From positions 248,001-312,000 of the forward strand of contig NZ_BMXQ01000002.1 in the NCBI RefSeq assembly GCF_014651835.1: DNA of 64,000 bases. Reading direction: 5' to 3'. Under the pieces are notes generated by a model. It did not search any database, was not told the DNA's origin, and saw nothing but the letters and a program-made list of their open reading frames with translations. This stretch comes from Pigmentiphaga litoralis. Its GTDB lineage: Bacteria; Pseudomonadota; Gammaproteobacteria; Burkholderiales; Burkholderiaceae_B. A program made the position numbers and the translations under genes. Shown here in pieces: positions 20,602 to 29,434 of this stretch; within the stretch, counting starts at the first letter, position 1; each line of letters opens with the position of its first letter.

Positions 20602-21123
20602 TCAGGCCGGCGTGTCGGCGGCGCGCGCCGGCTGGGGCGTCAGGTCAAAATCGCCCGCGTGAAACACCAGCGGCATGGCCGGTGTGTGCCCGCAGTGTTC
20701 GACTTCGCCCACAAAAATGCAGTGGTCGCCTTCACGATACTGGCTGCGGTTGAAACACTCGAACCAGGCGGTGCAGCCGTCGATCAAGGGGGCGCCGTTC
20801 GCACCGGGCCGCCACGGCACGTCGGTGTAGCGGTCGGCCCCCTTGCGGGTGGCGAAACGTTTGGCCAGTTCTAGCTGATCGGCGGCCAGCACATTGATCG
20901 CATAGTGCTGGCAGGCTTCCATCGTGCGGAACGAGCTGGACGTCAGCGTCAGGCTCCACAGCACCAGAGGCGGGGCCAGCGAGACGGAATTGAACGAACT
21001 GACGGTCAACCCGACAGGCTGTCCATCGGCGCCAATGGCCGTGACCAGCGTCACGCCGGTCGCAAAGCGTCCAAGGGCAGCGCGAAAGTCGGTGGAATCG
21101 AAATCCGGTGGGGCAGCGGGCAT
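20602..21123 (-). CDS. flavin reductase family protein
   Basis: This predicted 173-residue FMN/FAD-binding split-barrel protein resembles the reductase components (HpaC/RutF type) that supply reduced flavin to two-component monooxygenases. Family stretches are FRAALGRFATGVTLVTA, GLTVSSFNSVSLAPPLVLWSL, FAINVLA-like YAINVLAADQLELAKRFA, and GDHCIFVGEVEHC near the C-terminus. No partner monooxygenase is adjacent, so the partner is unknown. It lies 93 bases downstream of the lipoprotein gene start and 68 bases from the DUF72 gene stop, all on the same strand. Confidence 0.85.
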   Translation of the reverse strand: MPAAPPDFDSTDFRAALGRFATGVTLVTAIGADGQPVGLTVSSFNSVSLAPPLVLWSLTLTSSSFRTMEACQHYAINVLAADQLELAKRFATRKGADRYTDVPWRPGANGAPLIDGCTAWFECFNRSQYREGDHCIFVGEVEHCGHTPAMPLVFHAGDFDLTPQPARAADTPA

Positions 21124-21190
21124 CCAGGGCGGGTGCGCGACACATCCCTGGGATGCGCAGCGACGTCAGGTTGGCTGAGAGATCTCGATT

Positions 21191-22267
21191 TTAGCGCGTG
21201 CGCCGGCGCGCCGTGATTTCCCTGGCAAGCGCTTCGATCGTCAGCGGCGCGCTGCCCTCGGCCTTGTTGTTGGCAACGATCCAGACGGGCTTGCCGGACT
21301 GGTGGGCAATGGCAGCCGCCTCGGCCAGCGCGTTGCGAGTATCGGGATCCGGCACGACCAGTTTGTCGAACGGCTTGAACCGGGACTTGGCGGCTTCATA
21401 CCGCTGCCCGGCCAGCAGATTCCACCGGACCACGAGCGGCCCCGGCCCGGTCGCGGCCACGGCCTGCAACTGGCGCGCGGCAGGGGGCATGCGGCTGTGG
21501 ATGGCGACGCAATAACGCGCATCGCGCCGCGCCAGCATCTTCATCATGCGCGGCGTGACGACATCGGCATCACGAAACTCCACCGCATAAAACCCGTGCT
21601 GCGCGGCGTCCGAGGCAGGCAGCCGCGGCAGCGCGGCCAGAAAGGCTTCCAGGCGGTCGACCCATCCTGCCGGGTCGGCCAGCACATCCATCGGCAATGG
21701 CGAAAACTGGAACACCAGCGGGCCGGCTTTGGCTCCCAGGCCTGCCAGACACGGCGTCACGAAATGCTCGGTGGCAATGGCCGCATCCAGAAAGCTGGGG
21801 TTCGGACCGGTAGGCGTGCCCTTGTCCTGACGCAGCACGGCATCGGTTACCAGATTCGGCGCCTTGACCACGAACCGGAAACCATCGGGCACCTGGCTCG
21901 CGTAGGTGGCGTACTGCGCTTCGGAAATCGGCGCATAGAAGGTCCGGTCCAGGCTCACGCTGCGCAGCAAGGGATGCTGGCCGTAGGCGCGCAGCCCTTC
22001 GCGCGACAACAGCGTTTCGCTGGCGTCGTCCCCGTAGACCAGGCCGCGCCAGCCCGGAAAGGCCCAGGACGACGTGCCCAGGTGGATGTCCCCCGGCAGA
22101 TCGGCGCCCAAGGCGCGCAGGTCGTCGTCGTGATCGGCGGGCGGAACTTCGGTCGCGGCGCCGCGCGCCCGGCGTTTTTTCGCCGGTGCGGCAGAGGTGG
22201 CGTCAGCATCCGCATCCGCGGCCGGGTCGCCGGGGGTACCCACTTCGAAGAAAGACGTCTGATTCAT
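21191..22267 (-). CDS. DUF72 (YecE-like) family protein
   Basis: This DUF72/YecE TIM-barrel-like protein of unknown biochemical function has 358 residues. The core begins at about residue 60 (IHLGTSSWAFPGWRGLVYG) and includes FYAPISEAQYATYASQVPDGFRFVVKAP, GPLVFQFSPLPMD and YAVEFRDADVV, all usual in the family. The first 55 residues are an Ala/Asp/Lys-rich extension outside the fold. The start codon lies inside one of two nearly identical 21-base repeats, so translation start and regulator binding may compete. Confidence 0.85.
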   Translation of the reverse strand: MNQTSFFEVGTPGDPAADADADATSAAPAKKRRARGAATEVPPADHDDDLRALGADLPGDIHLGTSSWAFPGWRGLVYGDDASETLLSREGLRAYGQHPLLRSVSLDRTFYAPISEAQYATYASQVPDGFRFVVKAPNLVTDAVLRQDKGTPTGPNPSFLDAAIATEHFVTPCLAGLGAKAGPLVFQFSPLPMDVLADPAGWVDRLEAFLAALPRLPASDAAQHGFYAVEFRDADVVTPRMMKMLARRDARYCVAIHSRMPPAARQLQAVAATGPGPLVVRWNLLAGQRYEAAKSRFKPFDKLVVPDPDTRNALAEAAAIAHQSGKPVWIVANNKAEGSAPLTIEALAREITARRRTR

Positions 22268-22310
22268 AACTTCGTGCTTATGTATGACACATAACTTTTT
22301 GCTTATGTAT
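22265..22310 (-). repeat. tandem operator-like repeats at the DUF72 start codon
   Basis: Two 21-base direct repeats, 22265-22285 and 22290-22310, differ at two central positions. Each is itself an inverted repeat of the form CATAA-N8-TTATG; the second copy extends to six-base arms (ACATAA/TTATGT). Copy one contains the DUF72 ATG (22265-22267). Confidence 0.7.
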
Positions 22311-22370
22311 TGGCGCGCGCGGAAAAGGGAGATGGCCCCCCGCTGGGTGATTCGCCGGTAATTCGTCTGG

Positions 22371-22426
22371 TATGCGCCCGGTATGCGCCCCGATATGTGC
22401 CTGTTATGCGCCCGTTATGCGTCTGT
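22371..22426. repeat. five degenerate 11-12-base tandem units
   Basis: Units starting at 22371, 22382, 22394, 22405 and 22416 each begin TATG and follow the pattern TATGCGCCCGT with one to three changes. The array lies between the DUF72 start and the end of pdxH and contains no supported gene. Confidence 0.65.
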
Positions 22427-22510
22427 CATTGCGCTCGTTATCGCGACCGCGTCACGGCGCTACCAGGCTCGGTGCCGTGGTCGGGGCGGCAGGCGAATTC
22501 CCGCTGGAGT

Positions 22511-23143
22511 TCAAGGCGACAGACGGGCAATGCGCCAGGCGTCGCCTTCCCGCACATACGCCAGCCGGTCGTGCAGACGGGACGGGCGGCCTTGCCAGAA
22601 TTCAAAACGATCGGGCACGACGCGGTAGCCACCCCAGTGCGCCGGCCGGGGCGGATCGTCACCAAGGCGCTCGCGAAATTCCGCTTCGCGTTCGCGCAGC
22701 CATTCACGGCGCGGGATTTCGGTGCTCTGGTCAGACGCCCAGGCGCCAATCCGCGAAGCCAGCGGACGGCTCTTGAAATACGCATCGGACTGTTCTTCCG
22801 ATACCTTTTCGACCCGGCCTTCGATGCGGATCTGCCGTTCGTGCGGCGCCCAGAAGAACAGCAGACTGGCCCATGGGTGGCCGTCGAGCTGGTGGCCCTT
22901 GCTGGAGTGGTAGTTCGTGTAGAACACGAAGCCGCGTTCGTCGTAGTCTTTGAGCAGCACGATCCGCGCGGCGGGCCGGCCGTCATCCTTGACGGTCGCC
23001 AGGGTCATGGCGTTGGGATCGAGCAGGTTGTCCTGCAGCGCCTGTTCGAACCACGCGGTGAATTGGTCGACCGGTGAAGGCAGCGCGTCCGCTTCATGCA
23101 GCGCGCCTTGTTGGTAGGTCTTGCGAAGGTCGGCTAGCGACAT
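22511..23143 (-). CDS. pdxH: pyridoxamine 5'-phosphate oxidase
   Basis: PdxH (210 residues) is an FMN enzyme that oxidises pyridoxine or pyridoxamine 5'-phosphate to pyridoxal 5'-phosphate. Motifs: [17 protein letters not shown] at the N-terminus, [56 protein letters not shown]-like [22 protein letters not shown] and the C-terminal [16 protein letters not shown]. The start at 23143 matches the family; the frame begins 21 codons earlier without homology. It is read alone; chaC ends 88 bases upstream. Confidence 0.95.
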   Translation of the reverse strand: MSLADLRKTYQQGALHEADALPSPVDQFTAWFEQALQDNLLDPNAMTLATVKDDGRPAARIVLLKDYDERGFVFYTNYHSSKGHQLDGHPWASLLFFWAPHERQIRIEGRVEKVSEEQSDAYFKSRPLASRIGAWASDQSTEIPRREWLREREAEFRERLGDDPPRPAHWGGYRVVPDRFEFWQGRPSRLHDRLAYVREGDAWRIARLSP

Positions 23144-23231
23144 GCTGGGAATCCCGGTAAAGAAGTTGCAGACGCAGGTATCGAGCGTTGGGTGTGAATC
23201 ATCCACGCTCAGCCGACAGCGTCACCGGCAA

Positions 23232-23846
23232 CTATAGCGCCGCGTGCGGGTCCTGCCGCAGTTGCGCAACGATGTGTTCCAGGCGCCGGTCATGGATGCC
23301 GCAGTCACGCAATGCTTGTTCGGTTTCCATGACGTAATCCATGCAGGGACCGTATCGGCCCCGTGCGCGCCGCACGATGTCGAGCAAACGCTGTTCCTGC
23401 AATTCCCCGGTGTAGCCGCTGGCCTGCCGGTTGATGACGAAGGCCAGTGCCGTGACGTCGCCGTCGGGCGTCGCGCAGGACAGCCACCGCGGCAGGTAGG
23501 AATCCATCAGCATCTCGCGTTGCCACAAGTCGTGGAACACGGGGCGCACCTCATCGTCAGGCACCTGCAGCACAACGCCCCGGCAGGTGCCGCCCCGGTC
23601 CAGTCCGAACACCAGGCCAGGGTCGTCTGGCGACCCGCGGTTGATGCGTGACCACAGGCACAGGGACCGGTGGTAGCCGCGCACCCGGGCCATGCGCCGG
23701 CCGGCGGGTGCGAAGCCCGGACGCCAGATCAGTGAGCCATAGCCGAATACCCAGACGTCGCCCGGCGGTCGCTGCGCCAGGGCGCGGTCCATCGAGGCAA
23801 GGAGTTGTTCCGGATCTAGTCGTGTGGCGGTACTTTGATCGAGCAA
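23232..23846 (-). CDS. chaC: ChaC-like gamma-glutamylcyclotransferase
   Basis: This 204-residue cytoplasmic enzyme should cleave glutathione to 5-oxoproline and Cys-Gly. The substrate loop VWVFGYGSLIWRPGF and the catalytic glutamate in LWQREMLMDSYLPRWL are both present, as is ALAFVINRQASGYTGELQ. The start is a TTG at 23846 with AAGGA eight bases upstream, which overlaps the end of the MFS gene by 31 bases; an ATG at 23792 lacks a ribosome-binding site. The overlap suggests co-transcription and coupling with the transporter. Confidence 0.9.
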   Translation of the reverse strand: MLDQSTATRLDPEQLLASMDRALAQRPPGDVWVFGYGSLIWRPGFAPAGRRMARVRGYHRSLCLWSRINRGSPDDPGLVFGLDRGGTCRGVVLQVPDDEVRPVFHDLWQREMLMDSYLPRWLSCATPDGDVTALAFVINRQASGYTGELQEQRLLDIVRRARGRYGPCMDYVMETEQALRDCGIHDRRLEHIVAQLRQDPHAAL

Positions 23847-25060
23847 GGCGGAGTCCTTGGCGGTCCATTGAAGATGCCGCCCAGCAGCAGGCCGGTCGCC
23901 ATCGTCCAGAAGGGCAGACCGACGCCCGCCACGGCGCCCAGTGCGCCGCAGGTCAGGGGCAGCGTGAACTGTCCGCCGTTGATCAGGGCCATGCGCAGGC
24001 CAAGCGCTTCAGCCGCGCGGCCCAGCGGCGCGTGGGTATGCAACAGGCCCAACAGGCTGGGTTGGCAGCTGCCCAGCGCCAGGCCCAGCAGGAAGGCAAG
24101 GCCGATTAGCACCGGCACCTGGGTGAACATCGGAAACAGCAGGTAGACCGAGCCCGCCGACAGCATGGCCGTGCGCAGCAATTGCCAGGGCGTAAGCGCG
24201 CGCTGGATCCAGGGCAGCATCATCCGCACCACGAAGGTCGCGGCGGCAAAGGTGGCCAGGATGACGCCGATGGTGGTGGCCGACAGGCCGATGCTGTTGC
24301 CGAAGATCGGCATCATGAAGGCGTTGACGTCCCAGGCGCCCGACAGCAGCAGGGTGGCGATCAGGATCTTGCGCATGACCGGCATGGCGAGCAGGTCGCT
24401 CAGCTGCGCGTTTTCCTGGCGGGCCACCAGGTTGAGCGTGCGCGGCAGCAGCCGCCGGTAGTGGATCAGCGCAACCAATGCGGCCAGCGGCGCAAGCGTC
24501 AGGATGCCGAAGGACCACCGGTAGCCGAGATGATCGATGGCCAGCCCGGCCACCAGCGGCCCGCTGAATCCGGAAATCGACATGGATATCGACAGCCGCG
24601 CGAAGTTCACGATGCGCCGCTCGGGCGGCATGTTGGCGCCCATCAGGTTCTGCGCGGCAATGATGTAGAGCATGCAGCCGATGCCTACCGTACAGCTCGA
24701 CAGGAACAGCACTTCGGTGCGGGAGATGGCAAAAGGAAGCATGCTGCCGAAGATCAGCAGCAAGGTGCCGACCCGCATGGGCCGGCGCACGCCAATCCGG
24801 TCCACCCAGCGGCCGGTGTGCACCGACAGCAGCATGGGCAGCAGCGCGAACAGCGCCATCAGCACGCCGACCGTGAAGCTCGACGCGCCCTGGCTGAGCG
24901 AGCCGAGGGCGACCGTCACGCGGCCGCCGGTCAATGCAAAGTGGTTCAGGATCGCCAGGCCGCAAAAGACGTACACGCCGCGGTTGGAGAGTGTGGAGGA
25001 GGGCGCAGTCTCTTGCGCGGTGCCTGCAGGCACTTGGAGTAGGGAACCGTCTTCGGCCAC
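23816..25060 (-). CDS. major facilitator superfamily transporter
   Basis: The 414-residue product has about twelve hydrophobic segments. The loop between helices 2 and 3 carries GRWVDRIGVRRPMRVG, a form of the MFS signature G-x3-D-R/K-x-G-R-R, and a similar but weaker repeat occurs mid-protein. The substrate cannot be told from the sequence. The start is a GTG at 25060. Its last 31 bases overlap chaC. A coupled glutathione-degrading enzyme might hint at export of a glutathione breakdown product or conjugate, but that is speculation. Confidence 0.85.
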   Translation of the reverse strand: MAEDGSLLQVPAGTAQETAPSSTLSNRGVYVFCGLAILNHFALTGGRVTVALGSLSQGASSFTVGVLMALFALLPMLLSVHTGRWVDRIGVRRPMRVGTLLLIFGSMLPFAISRTEVLFLSSCTVGIGCMLYIIAAQNLMGANMPPERRIVNFARLSISMSISGFSGPLVAGLAIDHLGYRWSFGILTLAPLAALVALIHYRRLLPRTLNLVARQENAQLSDLLAMPVMRKILIATLLLSGAWDVNAFMMPIFGNSIGLSATTIGVILATFAAATFVVRMMLPWIQRALTPWQLLRTAMLSAGSVYLLFPMFTQVPVLIGLAFLLGLALGSCQPSLLGLLHTHAPLGRAAEALGLRMALINGGQFTLPLTCGALGAVAGVGLPFWTMATGLLLGGIFNGPPRTPPCSIKVPPHD

Positions 25061-25194
25061 AGCGTAAGACCCGATCCTGAATATTGAGCATGTTCATTCT
25101 ACTCCCGGCGCCTTGCGGCGGTGGGAAGGGCGCGCGTCACGGCGCTGCTAACATGGCGCGATCCGCCTTCGCCGGCAACCCTGGATGACCTTGC

Positions 25195-26052
25195 ATGACC
25201 CCTGAAGACACCCTCCCGCTGGACCGCGAGCGACGTTTTGGCGGCGTTGCGCGCCTGCATGGCGAGCGCGCCCTCGACACGATGGCCAACGCACGCGTGG
25301 CCGTCGTCGGATTGGGCGGCGTCGGTTCATGGGCCGCCGAAGCGCTTGCTCGCTGCGGTATCGGTGGACTGACCCTGATCGATCTCGACCACGTGGCCGA
25401 GTCCAACATCAATCGCCAGGTGCATGCGCTGGAAAACACCCTGGGCATGGCCAAGATCGACGCCATGGCCGAGCGCATCCTGGCCATCAATCCGGATTGC
25501 CGCCTGACCCGGGTCGACGATTTCCTGACCCCGGACAATGCCGCCGACCTGCTCGGCGACCCCCAGGCCGGCCCCCTGACGGCCATCCTGGATTGCACCG
25601 ACCAGGCCGCGGCCAAGGTCGCCATGATCCTGTTCGCCAAAGCCAATAACGTACCCGTCGTGGTCTGTGGCGGCGCGGGCGGCAAGACCAACCCGCTGGC
25701 GCTGCGGGCGACCGACATCACCGAAACCCTGAATGACGCGCTGCTTGCCAAGGTCCGCAACCAGCTGCGGCGCCAGCACGGCTTTGCGCGTGCCGCCACG
25801 CCGGGGGGCAAGCCGCTCAAGCGCATCCCGAAAATGCACATTCGCGCCTTGTGGGTGAACCAGCCGGTCCGCCTGCCTGCCGCGTGGGTCGACGCCGCGC
25901 TGACCGCGGAACCCGGTACAGAGGGCGCTGAAGCCCTGCAGGGCCTGTCTTGCGCCGGCTACGGGTCGATCGTGACCGTGACGGCAGCCATGGGGCTGGC
26001 CGCCGCGCACGAAGTGCTGCACCTTCTGTTCGGCGGTTCGCAGCCGGCCTGA
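25195..26052 (+). CDS. tcdA: tRNA threonylcarbamoyladenosine dehydratase
   Basis: TcdA (formerly CsdL/YgdL; 285 residues here) cyclises t6A37 to ct6A37 in tRNA in an ATP-dependent, E1-like reaction. The E1 nucleotide fold is clear: RRFGGVARLHGERAL, RVAVVGLGGVGSWAAEALARCGIGGLTLIDLDHVAESNINRQ and ILDCTDQAAAKVAMI, ending in the C-terminal SCAGYGSIVTVTAAMGLAAA membrane-associating segment. The gene stands alone. Together with sua5/tsaC at 15.5 kb it represents the start and end of the same tRNA modification. Confidence 0.93.
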   Translation: MTPEDTLPLDRERRFGGVARLHGERALDTMANARVAVVGLGGVGSWAAEALARCGIGGLTLIDLDHVAESNINRQVHALENTLGMAKIDAMAERILAINPDCRLTRVDDFLTPDNAADLLGDPQAGPLTAILDCTDQAAAKVAMILFAKANNVPVVVCGGAGGKTNPLALRATDITETLNDALLAKVRNQLRRQHGFARAATPGGKPLKRIPKMHIRALWVNQPVRLPAAWVDAALTAEPGTEGAEALQGLSCAGYGSIVTVTAAMGLAAAHEVLHLLFGGSQPA

Positions 26053-26231
26053 GCGGGGCGGCCCGGGCCGCGGCGCCTTGGCATGTCGTGCTGCGCGCAA
26101 CGCCCGGCGCGAAGGAAGGTCAAGGAAGTGATCGCCCACGCTTTATTACCTTATGTTTGCGCTATGCTCACATTTGGTGACAAGAGCCAGAGCAACCACT
26201 TCGGTCCAGCCGACGCTGCAAGGACGACCCC

Positions 26232-27302
26232 GTGGCAGAGCCGCGCCTTCCCGACACGATTCACAGCAACCATTTCCACACGGCCGCCCTGGGGTCGGGT
26301 GATGACGCGTTCTGGGCGTGGCGTGAGGCGGTCTCCCCCCTGTTCGACGTGGCCTTGCCATCGCCCGATGACGTCGACACCTTTGCGGCCGAGGTGCGTT
26401 CCTATCATCCCGGTCCCATCCTGTTCGCATCGGTTGCTGCCTCGGCGCAGCATTTCCGCCGCGCGCCCGGCACCATCGCGCGCAACGGCATCAACCACTA
26501 TCTGGTCCAGTTGTACCGGCAGGGCGGCTATCACGGAGACGCCAATGGCCGGAGCGTCGTGGTCGGCCCGGGCGATATCAGCGTGCTGGACATGTCGCTG
26601 CCGCTGCAGACACGCGCGCAGGCCTTCGAGAACATCAGCGTCATCGTCCCGCGCCAGATGCTGGCGCCGCTGCTTGCCTCGCCCGATGCCGTCCATGGGA
26701 CGGTCCTGCGCGCCGGCACCGGCGCCGGCGCCTTGCTGCGCGACCACCTGACCACCTTGTTCGAGAACGCCGCCGACCTGAGAGCCGACGAAGCCGAGGC
26801 GATCATGCAGGGAACCGTGTCACTGATGGGGGCATGTATCGGGCCGACGGCCGACGCGCGCGAGATGGCGATGGACGACATCCGCGCCGCCACGCTGGTT
26901 GGCATCAAACGATTCATTGAAGGCAATCTGGGCGACGCCGATCTGAATGCCGAACGGGTGTGCGGACGCTTTGGCGTATCGCGTCCGACGCTGTACCGGT
27001 TGTTCGAGCCCTATGGCGGCTTCATGCGCTACATCCAGGAGCGCCGCCTGCGCCGCTGCTTTACCGAACTGACATCGCCGCATGCCGGCAGCCAGCGGAT
27101 CGCCGATATCGCCCAGCGCTGGGGTTTCGGCAATGAAGCCACGTTCAGCCGGGCGTTCCGCCGCCAGTTCGACGTGTCGCCGCGCGAATTGCGGCATGCC
27201 GCCGCCAAGTCCGGCGGCCGCACTGGCCATGTGCCTGGCGTCTCGCGCTGGAACACCGAGAGCCTGATCGAAAGCTGGTTGTTGAGCCTGGGAGACAGCT
27301 GA
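26232..27302 (+). CDS. AraC-family regulator, first of a tandem pair
   Basis: The protein is 356 residues. The N-terminal part (about 30-215) resembles the AraC_binding_2 cupin-type sensor (YHPGPILFASVAASAQHFRR, NHYLVQLYRQGGYHGDANG, VGPGDISVLDMSLP). The C-terminal 100 residues hold two helix-turn-helix motifs (LNAERVCGRFGVSRPTLYRLFEPYGG and IADIAQRWGFGNEATFSRAFRRQF). The start is GTG with AAGGA seven bases upstream. It is nearly co-extensive with the next gene, which has the same length and similar sequence throughout. Its target and ligand are unknown. Confidence 0.88.
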   Translation: MAEPRLPDTIHSNHFHTAALGSGDDAFWAWREAVSPLFDVALPSPDDVDTFAAEVRSYHPGPILFASVAASAQHFRRAPGTIARNGINHYLVQLYRQGGYHGDANGRSVVVGPGDISVLDMSLPLQTRAQAFENISVIVPRQMLAPLLASPDAVHGTVLRAGTGAGALLRDHLTTLFENAADLRADEAEAIMQGTVSLMGACIGPTADAREMAMDDIRAATLVGIKRFIEGNLGDADLNAERVCGRFGVSRPTLYRLFEPYGGFMRYIQERRLRRCFTELTSPHAGSQRIADIAQRWGFGNEATFSRAFRRQFDVSPRELRHAAAKSGGRTGHVPGVSRWNTESLIESWLLSLGDS

Positions 27303-27304
27303 CG

Positions 27305-28375
27305 ATGGGCGCCATGCACGACGCACCGAATGGGAGTGCCCTCTGCACCCCGACCCTGCGGTTCGACAGCGCCAATTTCCATTCGCCTGCGGAAGCTTTC
27401 GACCGGTGGCGGGACATGCTGGCACCAGTCTACGACGTGTCGCGCCCATCGGCTGCCGAACTGATCCGATTCCATGCGCAGCTGACGGCCATGCATCTGG
27501 GGCCTGCCCTGATTTCCTACGCCGTTGCCGCCGCGCAGCATTGCCAGCGCAGCAGCACCACGATCGCCCGCAGCCAGGTCGATCACCTGATGGCGCACAC
27601 CTGTCTGGAAGGCGGTTATCACGGCGTGACCGATGGCCGGGCCTTCCAGGTGTCACCGGGCGATGTGGGTATCTTCGATCTGTCGCGCACCTGGCATGCG
27701 ACCTGCAAACCCTTCCGGCATCTGTCGCTGCTCTTGCCGCGCACCCTGCTCGAGCCGCTGCTGACCCGGCCCGACCGCGCCCACGGTACCGTGCTGAGCG
27801 GCGCCACGCCCGCCGGCAGGCTGCTGTGCGAGCACCTGCAGTCCCTGTGGCGCAACCTGCCGCAGTTGACGCAGGACGATGCCCAGCGCGTCCTGCTCGG
27901 ATCGGCGTCGCTGATCGCGGGCTGCCTGGGCCCGACGCAGGGCGCGCACGAGTCGCCCGTTCGCGCCGCTTCATTCGCCCGCATCCGGCGGTACGTGGAC
28001 ACCAACCTGACGCGGCCCGACCTGAACGCCGAGCAGGTGTGCGACCGCTTCGGGCTGTCGCGGTCCACGCTGTTCCGGTTGTTCGCGCCGTTTGGCGGCT
28101 TTGCCCACTACGTGCGCGATCAGCGGCTGCGCGCCTGTTTCCGCGATATCGCGTCGCCCGCGCAAGCCCATCGTCGCATTTCCGATATCGCCGAACACTG
28201 GTGTTTCAACAACGAGGCGGTCTTCAGCCGCGCCTTCCGGAGGCTGTTCGATGCATCGCCGCGGGACGTGCGGCAGGCGGCGCTTGCGTGGGCCACCTTG
28301 CCCGAACACTACGCGCCGCGATCGGCGCCGGCGCCTTCGATGACGCCCCTAGATACGGCAGCAAGGATGAGCTGA
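27305..28375 (+). CDS. AraC-family regulator, second of a tandem pair
   Basis: This 356-residue paralogue starts two bases after the previous stop. Sensor-domain landmarks repeat in the same order (LGPALISYAVAAAQHCQRSS, DHLMAHTCLEGGYHGVTDG, VSPGDVGIFDLSRTW). The DNA-binding half is closest to its neighbour (LNAEQVCDRFGLSRSTLFRLFAPFGG and NNEAVFSRAFRRLFDASPRD). The C-terminal tail differs. Equal length, spacing and co-directionality indicate tandem duplication followed by divergence of the sensor. The two may form heterodimers or answer different ligands. The next gene on the strand is the cupin, 135 bases away. Confidence 0.88.
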   Translation: MGAMHDAPNGSALCTPTLRFDSANFHSPAEAFDRWRDMLAPVYDVSRPSAAELIRFHAQLTAMHLGPALISYAVAAAQHCQRSSTTIARSQVDHLMAHTCLEGGYHGVTDGRAFQVSPGDVGIFDLSRTWHATCKPFRHLSLLLPRTLLEPLLTRPDRAHGTVLSGATPAGRLLCEHLQSLWRNLPQLTQDDAQRVLLGSASLIAGCLGPTQGAHESPVRAASFARIRRYVDTNLTRPDLNAEQVCDRFGLSRSTLFRLFAPFGGFAHYVRDQRLRACFRDIASPAQAHRRISDIAEHWCFNNEAVFSRAFRRLFDASPRDVRQAALAWATLPEHYAPRSAPAPSMTPLDTAARMS

Positions 28376-28510
28376 AGAACGAGGCACGTTGTATGATCAA
28401 CAACCATCAACGCCCAGGACAATCGCTCGCGCACGATCTTCTCGCGAGACCCTTTTAGACGTTCCTGGTGGCGCACGTCATGGCGTGCCCGATTCATTCC
28501 CTCAGTCCAG

Positions 28511-29413
28511 ATGCCCCTTGCCGTGTCGACCCTCGACGGGTTATCCGACGCCGTGTTCACCACGTTGCTTCATGACGTGAAGGCGCCGCATTTCCTGAAT
28601 CAACACCTCGATCGCCGCGCGGTGATCCTGACGGGCGAACCGGCGCGTTTCGACGGCCTGTTCGATGGTCGGACCTTCTGCGCGCTGGCGGTTGATGCGG
28701 GCCGGCTGCATGCGTCCTTTGTCGATGTGGATGGGTGGATGGTGAATGTGGCGATCGCGCCGGGGCAGATCCAGCGGATGCTGGGCGCCGGCATGTCGGT
28801 GCTGGCCGAAAAGCTGCCGGAACAGGGCCGGCTCGAGGCGTTTCTTGATGCCTATCGCAGTGTGCAGCCTTCGGCCCAACCGCTGCAGCTCGATGGCGCC
28901 GTGTGTCCGAACCGGTCATTGCATCCGCTTGGCATCCACAGCACGCCGATCTGTATTTTTCAGGTGGCCGGCCGCTACACGTGGCGGTATGTGCCCGAGC
29001 CGATCCCGGGCGGCGCGCCGCTCGACGTCACCATGCCGGCCGACGTCGACAGCCTGCCCTTGCCGTGGGGCGACCTGCTGCGTCCGCCCGCCGACGCATT
29101 CGTCGAACAGACGCTCAATCCGGGCGATACCTTCTATCTGCCGGCCGGGTGCTGGCATGAAGGCTTTTCGGTGGGTGAATCGACCGTGCTGGCAGCGACC
29201 GTCAAACGGCGTGCGCCGCTCGACATCCTTCGTGGCCTGATGGCGAACGCCACGGCCGATCCAGCCAGCCCGCGTCCGCCGCTGCAGCGCGTGTCGCCTG
29301 CCGAGATGGCTGCCAGCGTGCAGCGCACGGTGGCAGGCGGGTGGTCGGCCGCCGACCTCAATGCCACCTGGCAGGCCTTGCTGGATGAAGCCGGCCGGCC
29401 CGCGGCAAACTGA
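28511..29413 (+). CDS. cupin / JmjC-like protein with altered metal motif
   Basis: The 300-residue product resembles the cupin-fold ribosomal-oxygenase (YcfD/RoxA) and JmjC group. Landmarks are IFQVAGRYTWRYVPEP (residues about 149-164) and the second core motif LNPGDTFYLPAGCWHEGF (about 202-219). In canonical members an H-x-D pair sits ten and eight residues before the glutamine of the QV motif. Here those positions read G141-I-H143, while the distal histidine H216 is kept. Iron and 2-oxoglutarate chemistry is therefore uncertain; a His/His site or loss of catalysis is possible. It follows two AraC regulators on the same strand. Confidence 0.75.
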   Translation: MPLAVSTLDGLSDAVFTTLLHDVKAPHFLNQHLDRRAVILTGEPARFDGLFDGRTFCALAVDAGRLHASFVDVDGWMVNVAIAPGQIQRMLGAGMSVLAEKLPEQGRLEAFLDAYRSVQPSAQPLQLDGAVCPNRSLHPLGIHSTPICIFQVAGRYTWRYVPEPIPGGAPLDVTMPADVDSLPLPWGDLLRPPADAFVEQTLNPGDTFYLPAGCWHEGFSVGESTVLAATVKRRAPLDILRGLMANATADPASPRPPLQRVSPAEMAASVQRTVAGGWSAADLNATWQALLDEAGRPAAN

Positions 29414-29434
29414 GCCCGCCTGACCTGGGTATCG

